64,000 nt of DNA from Gammaproteobacteria bacterium. GTDB lineage: Bacteria; Pseudomonadota; Gammaproteobacteria; Pseudomonadales; Pseudomonadaceae. A program made the position numbers and the translations under genes. Shown piece after piece: positions 18,376-27,369 of this stretch; position 1 is the first letter of the stretch; the number at the start of each line of letters is the position of its first letter. The notes beneath the pieces are model-generated. The model searched no databases and was not told the origin of the DNA. It saw only the letters and a program-made list of their open reading frames with translations. The stretch covers positions 62,001 to 126,000 of the forward strand of contig JAHJYA010000122.1 of NCBI GenBank assembly GCA_018826895.1, read 5' to 3'.

Positions 18376-19452
18376 TCAGCGTGGCTGAGACTCCGACGCA
18401 TCGTTCGGAGCAGGCGAGGTCGGCGCCTTAACCGCGACCCAGTCACTGAGCAGGCTGTATGCCACGGCAAGCAGGGTTGGCCCGAGAAACAGCCCCATGA
18501 AACCGAACGCCAAAATGCCGCCAAATACCCCCAGCAGCACCACCACCAGCGGCAGGTTGCCACCACGGCTGATCAGGTAGGGTTTGAGGATATTGTCCAC
18601 GCCGCTGATGATGAAGAAGCCCCATACACCCAGGAATATCGCCATGCCGATCTCGCCCTGCCAGACCAGCCAGGCGACCGCAGGGCCCCAGACCAGTGGC
18701 GGGATCATGATCAGGCTGAAACCGAAGGTCAGCAGGCCCAAGCCCAAGGCCCCCGGCACACCGGCGATGGTGAAGCCGATCCAGGCCAGGATGGCTTGCG
18801 CCGCCGCAGTGCCGATCACACCGTTGACCACCCGCTGCACGGTACCGGCAACCAGATCCAGATAGTGCTCGGCACGCTCGCCGATCAGGCGCTCCAGCAG
18901 GCTCTTGGCAAACGCTGCCAGGCGTGCGCCATCGCGGTAGAAGAAAAACACCAGAATCAAGCTCAGGGCCAGCTCCAGCATGCCGCCACCGATCTGCGCG
19001 CTGCGGGCGAGTAACCAGTTGCCCAGTTGCCCCAGATAAGGCCGCACACTGTCGAAGAACGCCGCGCCCTGCTGATCGATGGTCTGCCAGATGCCGAGCA
19101 GGCGCTCGCCAACCAGCGGAATACCGACCAGCCAGCTCGGCGCCGGCGGCAGGCCTTCAACCTGGAAACCTTTGATCAGGGCCGTGATATCACGGATATG
19201 GTCAGCCAGATTGAACCCCAGCATAACCAGCGGCACTGCCACCAACCCGGTCCAACCCAGGGTCAGCAGGCCCGCGGCAAGGGACTGACGGCCGCGCAGC
19301 AAACGCGTGAGATGGCGCATCAGCGGCCAACTGGCAAAGGACAGCACCGCGGCCCAGAACAGCGCCGACCAGAACGGCGCCAACACCCACAGGCTGGCGC
19401 CCAGCAACCCGAGCAGCAGAATCTGCACCAGCAAACGATCGTTATTGAGCAA
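18376..19452 (-). CDS. AI-2E family transporter (PerM/TqsA-like permease)
   Basis: This 358-residue polytopic membrane protein has the AI-2E family layout: two or three N-terminal spans, a central amphipathic segment, then clustered spans with the motifs NGVIGTAAAQAILAWIGF, PPLVWGPAVAWLVWQG, and FGGILAFGFMGLFLGPTLLA. Family members export autoinducer-2 or act as sodium/proton antiporters; the substrate here is unknown. The best start is TTG 19452, with GGAG nine bases upstream, giving MLNNDRLLVQILLLGL; a start further upstream adds 22 polar residues unlike the family. Confidence 0.83.
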   Translation of the reverse strand: MLNNDRLLVQILLLGLLGASLWVLAPFWSALFWAAVLSFASWPLMRHLTRLLRGRQSLAAGLLTLGWTGLVAVPLVMLGFNLADHIRDITALIKGFQVEGLPPAPSWLVGIPLVGERLLGIWQTIDQQGAAFFDSVRPYLGQLGNWLLARSAQIGGGMLELALSLILVFFFYRDGARLAAFAKSLLERLIGERAEHYLDLVAGTVQRVVNGVIGTAAAQAILAWIGFTIAGVPGALGLGLLTFGFSLIMIPPLVWGPAVAWLVWQGEIGMAIFLGVWGFFIISGVDNILKPYLISRGGNLPLVVVLLGVFGGILAFGFMGLFLGPTLLAVAYSLLSDWVAVKAPTSPAPNDASESQPR

Positions 19453-19624
19453 TGCACAGGCTCCACGGCAGGAAAACACCGGAGCGCGATCCCGCTCGAG
19501 CCGCACGCTACAGCGCACATAGGTTCAAGCGGGCTTCCAAGCCCCGATTCAGCGCGCAAGCATGCCTGGGTCGCATTGGCCAGAGCAAGCAGAGCAGCGC
19601 CCAGGCATCGCAGCGCAGAGGGTT

Positions 19625-20437
19625 TTAGCGCAGGACCTCGATACGCAGCCCCTCGCTTGCTACATCACCTAGCTCCAGGCGGGCGCTCCTGACACGCTGG
19701 GCGACCAACGCCTCGCGCCAGGCTTCGGCATGCGCGCCCCCCAGGCTGACCCGCAGGGTGCTGTCCTGGTTCAGACTGCGCGCCAATAGCGGCAACCACT
19801 CCTCATCTGGCATCTGAAGCTCGCTAAGCTGCAGCGCCCCGCTGCTCTTGAGCTGGCGCAACAACGTAGCGGGCGTGGGCAGCACCGCCTGCAGCGGGCT
19901 GCTGGCTTCGAGCAGCTCGGCATGCAAATAGGCACGGCGGTTGCCGCGCGTGATGCTGTACAGCGCCACCAGACTGTCCGCATGGGGCTCAGCCAGACGG
20001 GCCAGCAAATAGGCCTGCTGGTCGTCCGAGCCATAGAGGATCGACTGGTTGAACACCGCATTGGCCCATAGGCTGCTGGCCCCGCACTCACGGCCCTGGC
20101 ACCAGTACAACAGCTTGGCGTTCTGCGTTTGCAAGGCTTCACGGGCGCTGGTGAACACCTCATTGGCGCTATGAGTGCCCGGCAGTTCATAGGTCACTGC
20201 CGTCAGCGCGCCCTGGGCCTGCACCTCGCGCTCATAGCGCAGCCGGCCACTGATGCGGCGAATGGCGCCTTGGGGGTAGATCGCCTCCTGCTCAGCGGCT
20301 TCCTTGAATACCACGATCTCACTGCCGGGAAACCGCGGCAGCATTTGCAAGTCACGGCTGCCCGAAACATCCGCCTGAGCCACCGTACTGCCCAGCAGAG
20401 AGATTGCCAGCAATACCCCTCGGATAGCGGCGCTCAT
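19625..20437 (-). CDS. DUF4892 domain protein, secreted
   Basis: This 270-residue protein has an N-terminal signal peptide ([20 protein letters not shown], cleavage about residue 22) and a periplasmic domain of DUF4892 type ([21 protein letters not shown]...). Features include the phrase [19 protein letters not shown] with two cysteines, and a C-terminal OmpA-like half ([17 protein letters not shown]). Function is unknown. It overlaps the upstream GST gene by four bases (ATGA), an arrangement I recall being conserved in Pseudomonas (PA1623-PA1624). Confidence 0.82.
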   Translation of the reverse strand: MSAAIRGVLLAISLLGSTVAQADVSGSRDLQMLPRFPGSEIVVFKEAAEQEAIYPQGAIRRISGRLRYEREVQAQGALTAVTYELPGTHSANEVFTSAREALQTQNAKLLYWCQGRECGASSLWANAVFNQSILYGSDDQQAYLLARLAEPHADSLVALYSITRGNRRAYLHAELLEASSPLQAVLPTPATLLRQLKSSGALQLSELQMPDEEWLPLLARSLNQDSTLRVSLGGAHAEAWREALVAQRVRSARLELGDVASEGLRIEVLR

Positions 20438-21096
20438 CGGGTCAACATCGACTGGGCAGTTTTCACCGCCTTGTCGCCATCGGTTTCACGCACGGGGACC
20501 AACAAGCCACGCTGCACCGCAGGACGCGCGTCCAGCGCCGACATCCAGCGTTGCAGATTGCTCAACCCTTCGACCGAGACACCGGACCATTCGTGAATGC
20601 GTACCCAAGGGTAAGTCGCAATGTCGGCGATGCTGTAGTCGCCCGCGAGAAACTCGGCTTCGCCCAGGCGCGTATCGAGCACCTGGTAGAGGCGCCGGGT
20701 TTCGTTCTGGTAACGGTCGATGGCACCCTGCAGCTTCTCCGGGAAATAGCGGAAGAACACATTGGCCTGGCCCTGCATCGGGCCGACGCCGCCCATCTGG
20801 AACATCAACCACTGCATGACGGTGGAACGGCCGTTGCGGTCCTGCGGGATAAGCTGGCCAGTCAGCTCGGCCAGATACAGCAGAATGGCGCCGGACTCGA
20901 AAACGGCAAAATCACCATTGTTACGGTCGACGATGGCGGGAATCCGGCCATTGGGATTGATCTTGAGGAATGCGGGGGTTTTCTGCTCCTGCTTGTCGAA
21001 GCTCAGGGCGTGCACGGTGTAAGGCAGTTGCAGCTCTTCCAGGGCGATGGACACCTTGTGTCCGTTTGGGGTGGCGGCAGTGTAAAGGTCGATCAT
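20434..21096 (-). CDS. glutathione S-transferase, Nu-class-like
   Basis: This 220-residue protein has a thioredoxin-fold N-terminus ([19 protein letters not shown], the TPNG motif in place of a catalytic Tyr/Ser) and the [11 protein letters not shown] and [11 protein letters not shown] glutathione-binding segments, with an alpha-helical C-terminal domain ([14 protein letters not shown]). This pattern fits the YfcG/YghU (Nu) class, which have disulfide-bond reductase activity with glutathione. ATG 21096 is chosen because GGAGA precedes it. It is translationally coupled to the DUF4892 gene. Confidence 0.88.
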   Translation of the reverse strand: MIDLYTAATPNGHKVSIALEELQLPYTVHALSFDKQEQKTPAFLKINPNGRIPAIVDRNNGDFAVFESGAILLYLAELTGQLIPQDRNGRSTVMQWLMFQMGGVGPMQGQANVFFRYFPEKLQGAIDRYQNETRRLYQVLDTRLGEAEFLAGDYSIADIATYPWVRIHEWSGVSVEGLSNLQRWMSALDARPAVQRGLLVPVRETDGDKAVKTAQSMLTR

Positions 21097-21147
21097 GCGA
21101 TTCTCCGTTGCAATGCCTGGCACCTTTCCCCACTTGCCTTTGGCAAG

Positions 21148-22011
21148 TCAAGGCGCGCGCAGGAAAGCTTTGAAACAGTCTGCTACCAGCTCCGCGCCCG
21201 GTTCGTCATCCAGGTGCAGATGATGGCCGCCAGGGCGGGTCATCACCTCGATCGGGCTGCCTTCCAGCAAGCGAGTTAATTCTGCCTGGTTGGCCAGCAT
21301 GCCCTGCTCGGCCAGTACCAGACGAGTTGGGCAGGTTAGCCGGCGGACAAAGGCCTCGGCGTGGGCACGGGTCAGGCGCAACGGCGACGGCAGCGTCAAG
21401 CGGCTGTCTGTGCGCCAGGTGTAGCCGCCCGGCACCGGCATCAGGCCGCGCTGGGCGAGGTATTCGGCCGCATCACGACTTACCGCCCCAACGCCGCGCA
21501 TGCGTGCCTCCACAGCCCGCTCGAATTGGGCATAGACCGGTTTGCGTTTGCTCGCCAGGGCCATCTGCGCGAGCAGCGCTTCGCCGAGTTTTTGTGGCGC
21601 GCCCTCGGCTTCGCCGGTGTAGGGCATCACTCCGTCGATCAGCGCCAGACGCTCGATTCGCTCGGGCAAGGCGCCAGCCAACAATACCGAAACGATGGCG
21701 CCCATGGAGTGCCCGAGCAGGGAAAATCGCGCCCAGCCAAACTGCTCGGCGACCTGCAGTACATCATGCACATAATCCCAGATCGCGTAGCTGGCACCGG
21801 CCGGCCGGTGGTCGGAGTGGCCATGCCCGGCCAGATCCAGCGCGACTATGCGCACGCCTTCAAGCTTGGGGGCCAGGCGCGCGAAGCTGGCGGCGTTATC
21901 CAGCCAGCCATGCAGTGCAAGGACCGGGCGACCGTCTTCGGGCCCGTACAGATGGGCCGCCAGTTCGATATGCGGCAAGCGCAGGCGGACTTCCTCAAAT
22001 GCCAGGCTCAT
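21148..22011 (-). CDS. alpha/beta hydrolase
   Basis: This 287-residue alpha/beta-hydrolase has the oxyanion segment LALHGWLDNAASF, the nucleophile elbow GHSMGA (Ser of SLLGHSMGAIVSVLLA), an acid region and a C-terminal catalytic His in PGGHHLHLD. It resembles esterases or C-C hydrolases that act on small acyl substrates. Its start overlaps the stop of the next hydrolase gene, so the two are coupled. The substrate is unknown; the neighbouring fatty-acyl genes hint at lipid or ester metabolism. Confidence 0.88.
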   Translation of the reverse strand: MSLAFEEVRLRLPHIELAAHLYGPEDGRPVLALHGWLDNAASFARLAPKLEGVRIVALDLAGHGHSDHRPAGASYAIWDYVHDVLQVAEQFGWARFSLLGHSMGAIVSVLLAGALPERIERLALIDGVMPYTGEAEGAPQKLGEALLAQMALASKRKPVYAQFERAVEARMRGVGAVSRDAAEYLAQRGLMPVPGGYTWRTDSRLTLPSPLRLTRAHAEAFVRRLTCPTRLVLAEQGMLANQAELTRLLEGSPIEVMTRPGGHHLHLDDEPGAELVADCFKAFLRAP

Positions 22012-22814
22012 GCTCGCGCTTCCTCAATGGGCCGATCCCAGCGTTGCAAGGTGCGGATCAGCAAATCAGCGGTGGCCTGCGGCCGTTCCAGGGGAAACAT
22101 ATGCCCACCCGGCAGGGTCAGGGTTTCGCCGCGCCCCATATAACGCACCAGCCGGGCATGATGGGGCAACACCACGCGGCTATGCCGCCCACGCACCATC
22201 GCCAGAGGCACCCGCAGATGCTGCGGACGGCCAGGCGCCGCGTGGGGCACACTGCGGTAGATACCAATCTCGGTCGCTGGATCGAATGCCAAACGCAGCT
22301 GGTCCCCCTGCTGCTGCAGGCCATGCTGAACATAGGCATCGAGGCATTCAGGGTCGAAACGCTGGAACAGCGCCTTGCTGGCAAAGTAGCCGCGCGCCTC
22401 AGCGTGGTCAGCAAAAGCTTCACGACGGCCGAGGGTGCGCCCAGCCGGGGTGATCCGGTCAATGAAACCGAAACGTTTAGCCGCGCGAATCACCCATTGA
22501 TCAGCACGGGTGAGAATCGGCGAATCAAGCATCACCACGCCCCGGTAGCAGCTCGGCTCACGCAGCGCAGCGTGGTAGTGCAGCAACCCGCCAAGTGAGT
22601 GACCGACACCCCAGACCGGCTCAGGCAAGGCGCGCAGGTGATGCAGCAGTTCATCAACCAGGTTGCTCCAGTTGTCATTCACCGGAAAGCGCGGGTCATG
22701 GCCATGCTGCGCCAGGTGCTGAACCTGGTAATGCGGTGCCAGGGCGGCAAACAGCTTGCCGTAGGTGGCAGACGGAAAGCCGTTGGCATGGGCAAAGAAA
22801 ATCGTTTGGTGCAT
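22008..22814 (-). CDS. alpha/beta hydrolase, second of a coupled pair
   Basis: This 268-residue alpha/beta-hydrolase has FFAHANGFPSATY near the start (the HANGFP variant of the oxyanion HG motif), the nucleophile elbow GVGHSLGG, and the catalytic His in LPGGHMFPLE. The HANGFP form is typical of a distinct Pseudomonas family. ATG 22814 (MHQTIFFAHANGF) is used because upstream codons are unlike the family. It shares four bases with the following hydrolase gene (ATGA). The two proteins are divergent rather than recent duplicates. Confidence 0.86.
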   Translation of the reverse strand: MHQTIFFAHANGFPSATYGKLFAALAPHYQVQHLAQHGHDPRFPVNDNWSNLVDELLHHLRALPEPVWGVGHSLGGLLHYHAALREPSCYRGVVMLDSPILTRADQWVIRAAKRFGFIDRITPAGRTLGRREAFADHAEARGYFASKALFQRFDPECLDAYVQHGLQQQGDQLRLAFDPATEIGIYRSVPHAAPGRPQHLRVPLAMVRGRHSRVVLPHHARLVRYMGRGETLTLPGGHMFPLERPQATADLLIRTLQRWDRPIEEARA

Positions 22815-22928
22815 GACAGGCTCAACGTGCGGAAACAATGCCCGGATTGTCGACCAGCGCCCTGCCCCAGGCAACGACTGTAACGGCCAGTGATGACGAC
22901 GCTATGGCCAGGCTCGGGGTACGAAACC

Positions 22929-23390
22929 TCAGCGACTCGGTGGCTGCTCGCCCAGAGGCACGATGGCCATGGTCAGCCGCGAGATGCAGCTGGCCTTGCC
23001 ATCCTCCCCCGTCAGGCGAATGTCCCAGACATGGGTGGTACGCCCCAGGTGGACCGGCCGCGCGACGGCCGTGACCCGACCGCTGCGCAGCCCGCGCAGG
23101 TGATTGGCGTTCACCTCCAGGCCCACGCAGTAGTAACGCGCCGTATCAATGCATAGATAACTGGCGGTGGAACCCAGGGTTTCCGCCAGCACCACGGACG
23201 CCCCGCCATGCAGCAGCCCGTACGGCTGATGAGTGCGCGCATCGACAACCATGCTGGCACTGATCGAAGCCTCATCGAAGGCCTCGAAGCGGATATCCAG
23301 CTGCTCGCCAATGGTGTTTTTCAAGGTGGCATTGAGGTGGTCAAGATCAGGCACTTGCCGCCATAGGCTCATCTCGTTTACAGGCTTCAT
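22929..23390 (-). CDS. hotdog-fold acyl-CoA thioesterase (PaaI/YdiI type)
   Basis: This 153-residue hotdog thioesterase has the signature HGGASVVLAETLGSTASYLCID with its catalytic Glu, and VNANHLRGLRSGRVTAVARPVHLGRTTHVWDI further on. It resembles YdiI/MenI-type 1,4-dihydroxy-2-naphthoyl or aryl/acyl-CoA thioesterases. Its ATG overlaps the stop of the acyl-CoA ligase gene (ATGA), so ligase and thioesterase are made together, an apparent paradox usually explained by CoA salvage or proof-reading. Confidence 0.88.
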   Translation of the reverse strand: MKPVNEMSLWRQVPDLDHLNATLKNTIGEQLDIRFEAFDEASISASMVVDARTHQPYGLLHGGASVVLAETLGSTASYLCIDTARYYCVGLEVNANHLRGLRSGRVTAVARPVHLGRTTHVWDIRLTGEDGKASCISRLTMAIVPLGEQPPSR

Positions 23391-25066
23391 GGACTAGTCG
23401 CCTCATGCCAGAGAACCGATTCGCCGCGTGCGACCCAGCCGGCGAAATGCTCGCCATAGGCGCCCTCCACGACAGTACGCTTGATTTTCAGGGTGGGGGT
23501 GAGAAAACCATTGTCGACCGCCCAGACATCTCCAACCAAGATCAGCCCCGTGAGCCGCTCGTGTTTGTCGAGCTCTGCATTGACAGCGCTAAGCAGTGTC
23601 TTGAGGCTGCTCTCCAGCTCACCTCGTCGCCCTGCCTCTGCCTCGCTGCGCCCGACCTCGGAAAGCACGCAAAGCGCCAGCGGCTGGGCCAGGCCATCGC
23701 CGATCACGCAGACCTGCTCGATCCGCGGGTGCACCGCCAGACGGTTCTCGATGGGCGCAGGCGCCACATACTTGCCTTTACTGGTCTTGAAGATTTCCTT
23801 GATGCGCCCGGTCAGACGCAGGTTGCCCTCGGCATCCTGCTCGCCCTTGTCGCCGGTACGCAGGTAGCCGTCTTCAGTCAGGGTTTCAGCGGTCTTCAGC
23901 GGGTCCTTGTAGTAGCCGCGCATGGTCGCTCCGCTGCGCACCTGCACCTCACCATCCTCGGCGATACGCACTTCGACGCCAGGGCTGTTCTGGCCAATCC
24001 AGCCCAGTTTGAATTTGCCCGGCCGGCCGACATGGGAGTAACCGCAGTTCTCGGTCATGCCATAGACCTCGAGTACATCCAGGCCCAGGCGCTTGTACCA
24101 ATTGAGCAGCGCCTCAGGTACCGGTGCAGCGCCGGACAGCGCATAGCGCACAGCATCCAGGCCCAGGCCGGCGAGGACCTTGCGGCCGACGAAGCGCCCC
24201 AGCAGCGGGATGCGCAAGAGACGCTCGAGTTTTTCGGCGGGCATCTTGCTGTACACGCCCATCTGAAACTTGGTCCAGATTCGCGGCACCCCGAAGATCA
24301 CCGTGGGCCGAGCCCGTTTGAGGTCTTCGAGGAAGGTATCCAGGCTCTCGGCGAAGAAGATGGTCAGACCGCCATAGAGTGATGCCATCTCGACGAACAT
24401 GCGCTCGGCGACGTGGCACAACGGCAGATAGGACAACACCCGATCCTGCTCGCTTACGCCGAATAGCTCAGTGGCATGGCTGGCGGCGAAGCCAAAATTG
24501 GCGAAGGGATGCATCACACCCTTGGGTGTTCCGGTAGTCCCGGAGGTGTAAATGATGGTCGCCAACTGCTCACCTGTCGGACTGGGCCTGTGCTCGATCG
24601 GCGCCATGGCCTGCAGATCGTCCCACAGATAACTGAAGCTACCCGCTGGGCGCAGGGGCAGGCCGATGGTCGGCACCGACTCGGGAACACCCGGCGCCAT
24701 CGCGGGCCAGTCATCGAGCTTGCCGATAAATACCCGCTCCACCTCGGCATGCTCGAGCACCTGGCGTACCGAGTCGGCGGTGAGGTTGGGGTACAACGGC
24801 ACCGATACATGCCCCGCCATCCAGATCGCCAGGTCGCTGATGATCCAGTGTGCGCAGTTCTTCGAGATGATCGCGATACGGCTGCCTGGAGGCAGTTGCT
24901 GATGGCGCAGCCAGTTGGCGGCACGGCGGGCCTGGTCACCGACCTCGGCCCAGCTCAGCTCCAGAAGCTGCCCACCAGGTAGGGGTTGAACCATGTAGGT
25001 TTTAGTGGGGTGACGGGTTTCACGCGCAAAAAACATATCCAGCGGCAGTTCATAAGCTTCGGCCAC
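23387..25066 (-). CDS. AMP-forming acyl-CoA synthetase (long-chain type)
   Basis: This 559-residue adenylate-forming enzyme has the P-loop-like IIYTSGTTGTPKGVM, the A5-like LEVYGMTENCGYSH, and the ligase motif YLRTGDKGEQDAEGNLRLTGRIKEIFKTSKGKYVAPAPIE with its catalytic lysine region. It should activate a fatty acid to its CoA ester; it resembles FadD-like proteins (PA1617). The start is GTG 25066, five bases after AAAGGAGGAA. A perfect 22-bp palindrome lies upstream at 25098-25119, the likely operator. The downstream thioesterase overlaps. Confidence 0.9.
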   Translation of the reverse strand: MAEAYELPLDMFFARETRHPTKTYMVQPLPGGQLLELSWAEVGDQARRAANWLRHQQLPPGSRIAIISKNCAHWIISDLAIWMAGHVSVPLYPNLTADSVRQVLEHAEVERVFIGKLDDWPAMAPGVPESVPTIGLPLRPAGSFSYLWDDLQAMAPIEHRPSPTGEQLATIIYTSGTTGTPKGVMHPFANFGFAASHATELFGVSEQDRVLSYLPLCHVAERMFVEMASLYGGLTIFFAESLDTFLEDLKRARPTVIFGVPRIWTKFQMGVYSKMPAEKLERLLRIPLLGRFVGRKVLAGLGLDAVRYALSGAAPVPEALLNWYKRLGLDVLEVYGMTENCGYSHVGRPGKFKLGWIGQNSPGVEVRIAEDGEVQVRSGATMRGYYKDPLKTAETLTEDGYLRTGDKGEQDAEGNLRLTGRIKEIFKTSKGKYVAPAPIENRLAVHPRIEQVCVIGDGLAQPLALCVLSEVGRSEAEAGRRGELESSLKTLLSAVNAELDKHERLTGLILVGDVWAVDNGFLTPTLKIKRTVVEGAYGEHFAGWVARGESVLWHEATSP

Positions 25067-25097
25067 GGGGGTTCCTCCTTTATTGTTTTTGTGGAGC

Positions 25098-25119
25098 CAA
25101 CCAAGCAATTGCTTGGTTG
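25098..25119. promoter_or_regulatory. perfect 22-bp palindromic operator candidate
   Basis: The left arm CAACCAAGCAA is followed directly by its exact complement, a perfect 22-base palindrome with additional pairing two bases further out. It sits 31 to 53 bases before the GTG of the acyl-CoA ligase gene. Length, symmetry and position are typical of a TetR-family operator; the cognate regulator is not in the window. Confidence 0.75.
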
Positions 25120-25178
25120 ACTATTCCACGCACAACAACGGGTCGCAAGAGGAGAAATGTATCGGTGTGTAGTTCGCG

Positions 25179-25643
25179 TTAATCCAGCGCGGGATGCTGC
25201 AGGCTGTGCATCGTCATGCAGCCAGCCGCCAACAGGTCGCCGTCGAGCGCGGCGAGGCTGGCGGTATACATCGGCACGGGCTGCTGCCTGTGTCCATCAA
25301 CCAGCAGCCCGGCTAATGCACCCACCAAAGGCTGATGGGTCACGAGCAGCACGCTGCCCTGATCGAAGCGGTCAAGCTGCAGCAGCACCTCTCGCAATTC
25401 GCTGTCCGGGGTCAGCCAGGGCACCGTATGCCAGGCGCCGCGAAAGCCGATAGCGTCGCGCACCAGTTGCGCAGTCTGCTGCGCGCGCACATAGGGGCTG
25501 ACCAACAGGGTTTGTGGTGGCTGCTCACGCAGGTGCTCGGCTGCACGCAACGCTTGCACGCGGCCATGGGCCGTCAGCGGGCGCTCGGCGTCTGTGCGAG
25601 CCTGGGGTTCAGCTTCGCCATGGCGTAACAGCCACAGCCTCAT
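25179..25643 (-). CDS. sixA: phosphohistidine phosphatase SixA
   Basis: This 154-residue histidine-phosphatase superfamily protein opens with MRLWLLRHGEAEP, the RHG catalytic motif (His 8), then has LLVSPYVRAQQTA and a C-terminal second His in LLVTHQPLVGAL. SixA removes phosphate from histidine phosphoproteins such as HPt modules. ATG 25643 is chosen because the RHG motif must lie near the N-terminus and GAGGG precedes it. It shares the minus-strand run with the DUF4389 gene (10 bases away) and gpsA. Confidence 0.93.
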   Translation of the reverse strand: MRLWLLRHGEAEPQARTDAERPLTAHGRVQALRAAEHLREQPPQTLLVSPYVRAQQTAQLVRDAIGFRGAWHTVPWLTPDSELREVLLQLDRFDQGSVLLVTHQPLVGALAGLLVDGHRQQPVPMYTASLAALDGDLLAAGCMTMHSLQHPALD

Positions 25644-25653
25644 CACCCTGCCC

Positions 25654-26001
25654 TCACAGCTTGGGCTCTTCATCCCGCACGGGATGAGGCGCAGGGGGGA
25701 TGCTGTGCGCCACCTCGCCGTCAGGAGCGCGCGGTGTTGGCCAATCCTGGAATGGCCAGGGCTTCTCATCGCTGTTGAAGGTGCCAAAGCGGCCGATTTG
25801 CGCCAGGTACTGGCTAAGGCTGTCACCAAAGCCAAGCAAGCTTGCGTTGGGAGCGCTGTAAATGATCCGGTAGCCCAGCTGCAGCAGCACTACGCCGGCC
25901 AGGACCAACTCAGCCAGTTGCCAGACCAGCGCGAACAGCACCATCCAGAGAATACGCAGCACGATGGATTCGCGCTCCAGCGTCTTGTGGGGATCAGTCA
26001 T
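25654..26001 (-). CDS. DUF4389 membrane protein
   Basis: This 115-residue protein has two membrane helices (about 17-45 region: VLRILWMVLFALVWQLAELVL and its continuation VVLLQLGYRIIYS) and a C-terminal Pro-rich polar tail (PWPFQDWPTPRAPDGEVAHS). It matches the DUF4389 layout. Function is unknown. ATG 26001 is preceded by AGGAG with the right spacing; a TTG two codons upstream is less likely. It lies between gpsA and sixA in a tight minus-strand cluster. Confidence 0.8.
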   Translation of the reverse strand: MTDPHKTLERESIVLRILWMVLFALVWQLAELVLAGVVLLQLGYRIIYSAPNASLLGFGDSLSQYLAQIGRFGTFNSDEKPWPFQDWPTPRAPDGEVAHSIPPAPHPVRDEEPKL

Positions 26002-26024
26002 GGGCAAGCTCCTGCAAGACCGGT

Positions 26025-27047
26025 TCAGAAACCGGTGGGTGAGATGAAGTCGACATCGGTTTTTGGCTCCGCGCTCATCAGTGCCGCGATCACCTGGTCT
26101 AGCGTGCGACCGCCAAACAGAATGGCATACAGACCGCTAACCAGCGGCATATAAATGCCCATCTCCTCGGACTTGGCTTTGAGCACCCGGATGGTGTTGA
26201 CGCCTTCGGCCACTTCACCGAGGCGCGCCACAGCATCATCCAGCGAAAGCCCTTCACCGAGGGCAAAACCCACTTGATAGTTACGGCTCTTGGGTGAGGA
26301 GCAGGTGACAATCAGGTCGCCTACGCCGGCCAGGCCAAGGAAGGTCATCGGGTTTGCCCCCAGTTGCACGGCAAAACGGGTCATTTCTGCCAGGGCGCGA
26401 GTGATCAGCATGCTGCGGGTGTTCTCGCCCATGCCCAAAGCTGCAGCCATCCCAGCGATGATCGCGTAGACGTTCTTCAACGCCCCACCCAGCTCGACGC
26501 CAAAGCGATCGGCACTGGCGTACACCCGGAACGTCGGTCCATGCAGTACGGCCTGAACCTGCAGGCACAGGGCTTCGTCTTCGCTGGCCACCACGGTGGC
26601 AGTCAGTGCGCCGGCAGCCACCTCCTTGGCCAGGTTAGGGCCGGATAACACACCAATACGCGCCTGGGGCGCTATTTCCTCAAGGATCTGGCTCATCAGC
26701 TTGAAGCTCTGCGCCTCGATCCCCTTGGTCGTGCTCACCAGCAACTTGCCCGCTAGCTCTGCGCTGTGCGGCTGCAAGACCTGACGCAAGGCGCTGGATG
26801 GCAGGGCGACAAAGATCAACTGGCAGGCGCTCAGCACAGCACCCAGGTCCGTCAGCGGTTCGACAGCAGAGTGAATGTCGACACCTTTGAGGTAGCGCGG
26901 ATTCTGCCGTGTGGTACGGATGGCCTCAGCCTGGATAGGGTCACGCATCCAGTGCAAGACACGCTGATCGTTATTGGCCAGCAGGTTGGCGATCACGGTG
27001 CCGAAGCTGCCGCCGCCCAGCACGGCAATAGGGAGCTGCTCAGTCAT
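26025..27047 (-). CDS. gpsA: glycerol-3-phosphate dehydrogenase [NAD(P)+]
   Basis: GpsA reduces dihydroxyacetone phosphate to sn-glycerol-3-phosphate for phospholipid synthesis. The 340-residue protein has the Rossmann motif [20 protein letters not shown] and [20 protein letters not shown] segments, and the catalytic lysine region [20 protein letters not shown] 27047 ([12 protein letters not shown]) is preferred since the extra upstream residues are not conserved. It heads a minus-strand cluster with the DUF4389 gene and sixA. Confidence 0.96.
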   Translation of the reverse strand: MTEQLPIAVLGGGSFGTVIANLLANNDQRVLHWMRDPIQAEAIRTTRQNPRYLKGVDIHSAVEPLTDLGAVLSACQLIFVALPSSALRQVLQPHSAELAGKLLVSTTKGIEAQSFKLMSQILEEIAPQARIGVLSGPNLAKEVAAGALTATVVASEDEALCLQVQAVLHGPTFRVYASADRFGVELGGALKNVYAIIAGMAAALGMGENTRSMLITRALAEMTRFAVQLGANPMTFLGLAGVGDLIVTCSSPKSRNYQVGFALGEGLSLDDAVARLGEVAEGVNTIRVLKAKSEEMGIYMPLVSGLYAILFGGRTLDQVIAALMSAEPKTDVDFISPTGF

Positions 27048-27369
27048 AGGAAATCCGTTTGGAGCCATACGCGATGGCGAACCCGGGCATTATACGGGGC
27101 CATCGTAGGGTCTGTGGCCGTTTCGTCGCGAGCGAACGAAGCGACAACAGAACCCTAGCCTACCAGCACTGTGCGACCGTGCAGGCTTGCGGCGGCGCGC
27201 ACATTTGCGGCAATTACGCGGCTGCACCGCTGCCAAAGCCAGGCTGCTCGGTTAACATGCCTCCCTTCAAACGCGAACAAGGCCGTTGCGTGATCAACCA
27301 CTTATCCGCCGCCAGCAGCCCGCTACCCGCTTCACTCATCAGTGCGCACATGCCGTACGGTGACTGCGT
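27048..27369. other. 322-base divergent intergenic region
   Basis: This gap separates gpsA (minus) from the hybrid kinase gene (plus). It holds the miniature palindromic element at 27108-27155. In the remaining stretch up to the kinase start I see no further gene or clear promoter. An in-frame TGA three codons before ATG 27370 rules out a longer start for the kinase. Confidence 0.7.
27108..27155. repeat. 48-bp miniature copy of the TA-flanked palindromic element
   Basis: GGGTCTGTGGCCGTTTCG at the left and ACAGAACCC at the right, flanked by TA on both sides, form a near-perfect palindrome with a central CGTCGCGAGCGAACGAAGCGAC core. It is a shortened relative of the 265-bp element at 38644-38908. 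Confidence 0.8.

Noticed and set aside
25640..25835. N-terminal extension of SixA of about 64 residues
   Set aside because: The RHG catalytic motif must be near the N-terminus in SixA; the extension lies over the neighbouring DUF4389 gene and is not conserved.
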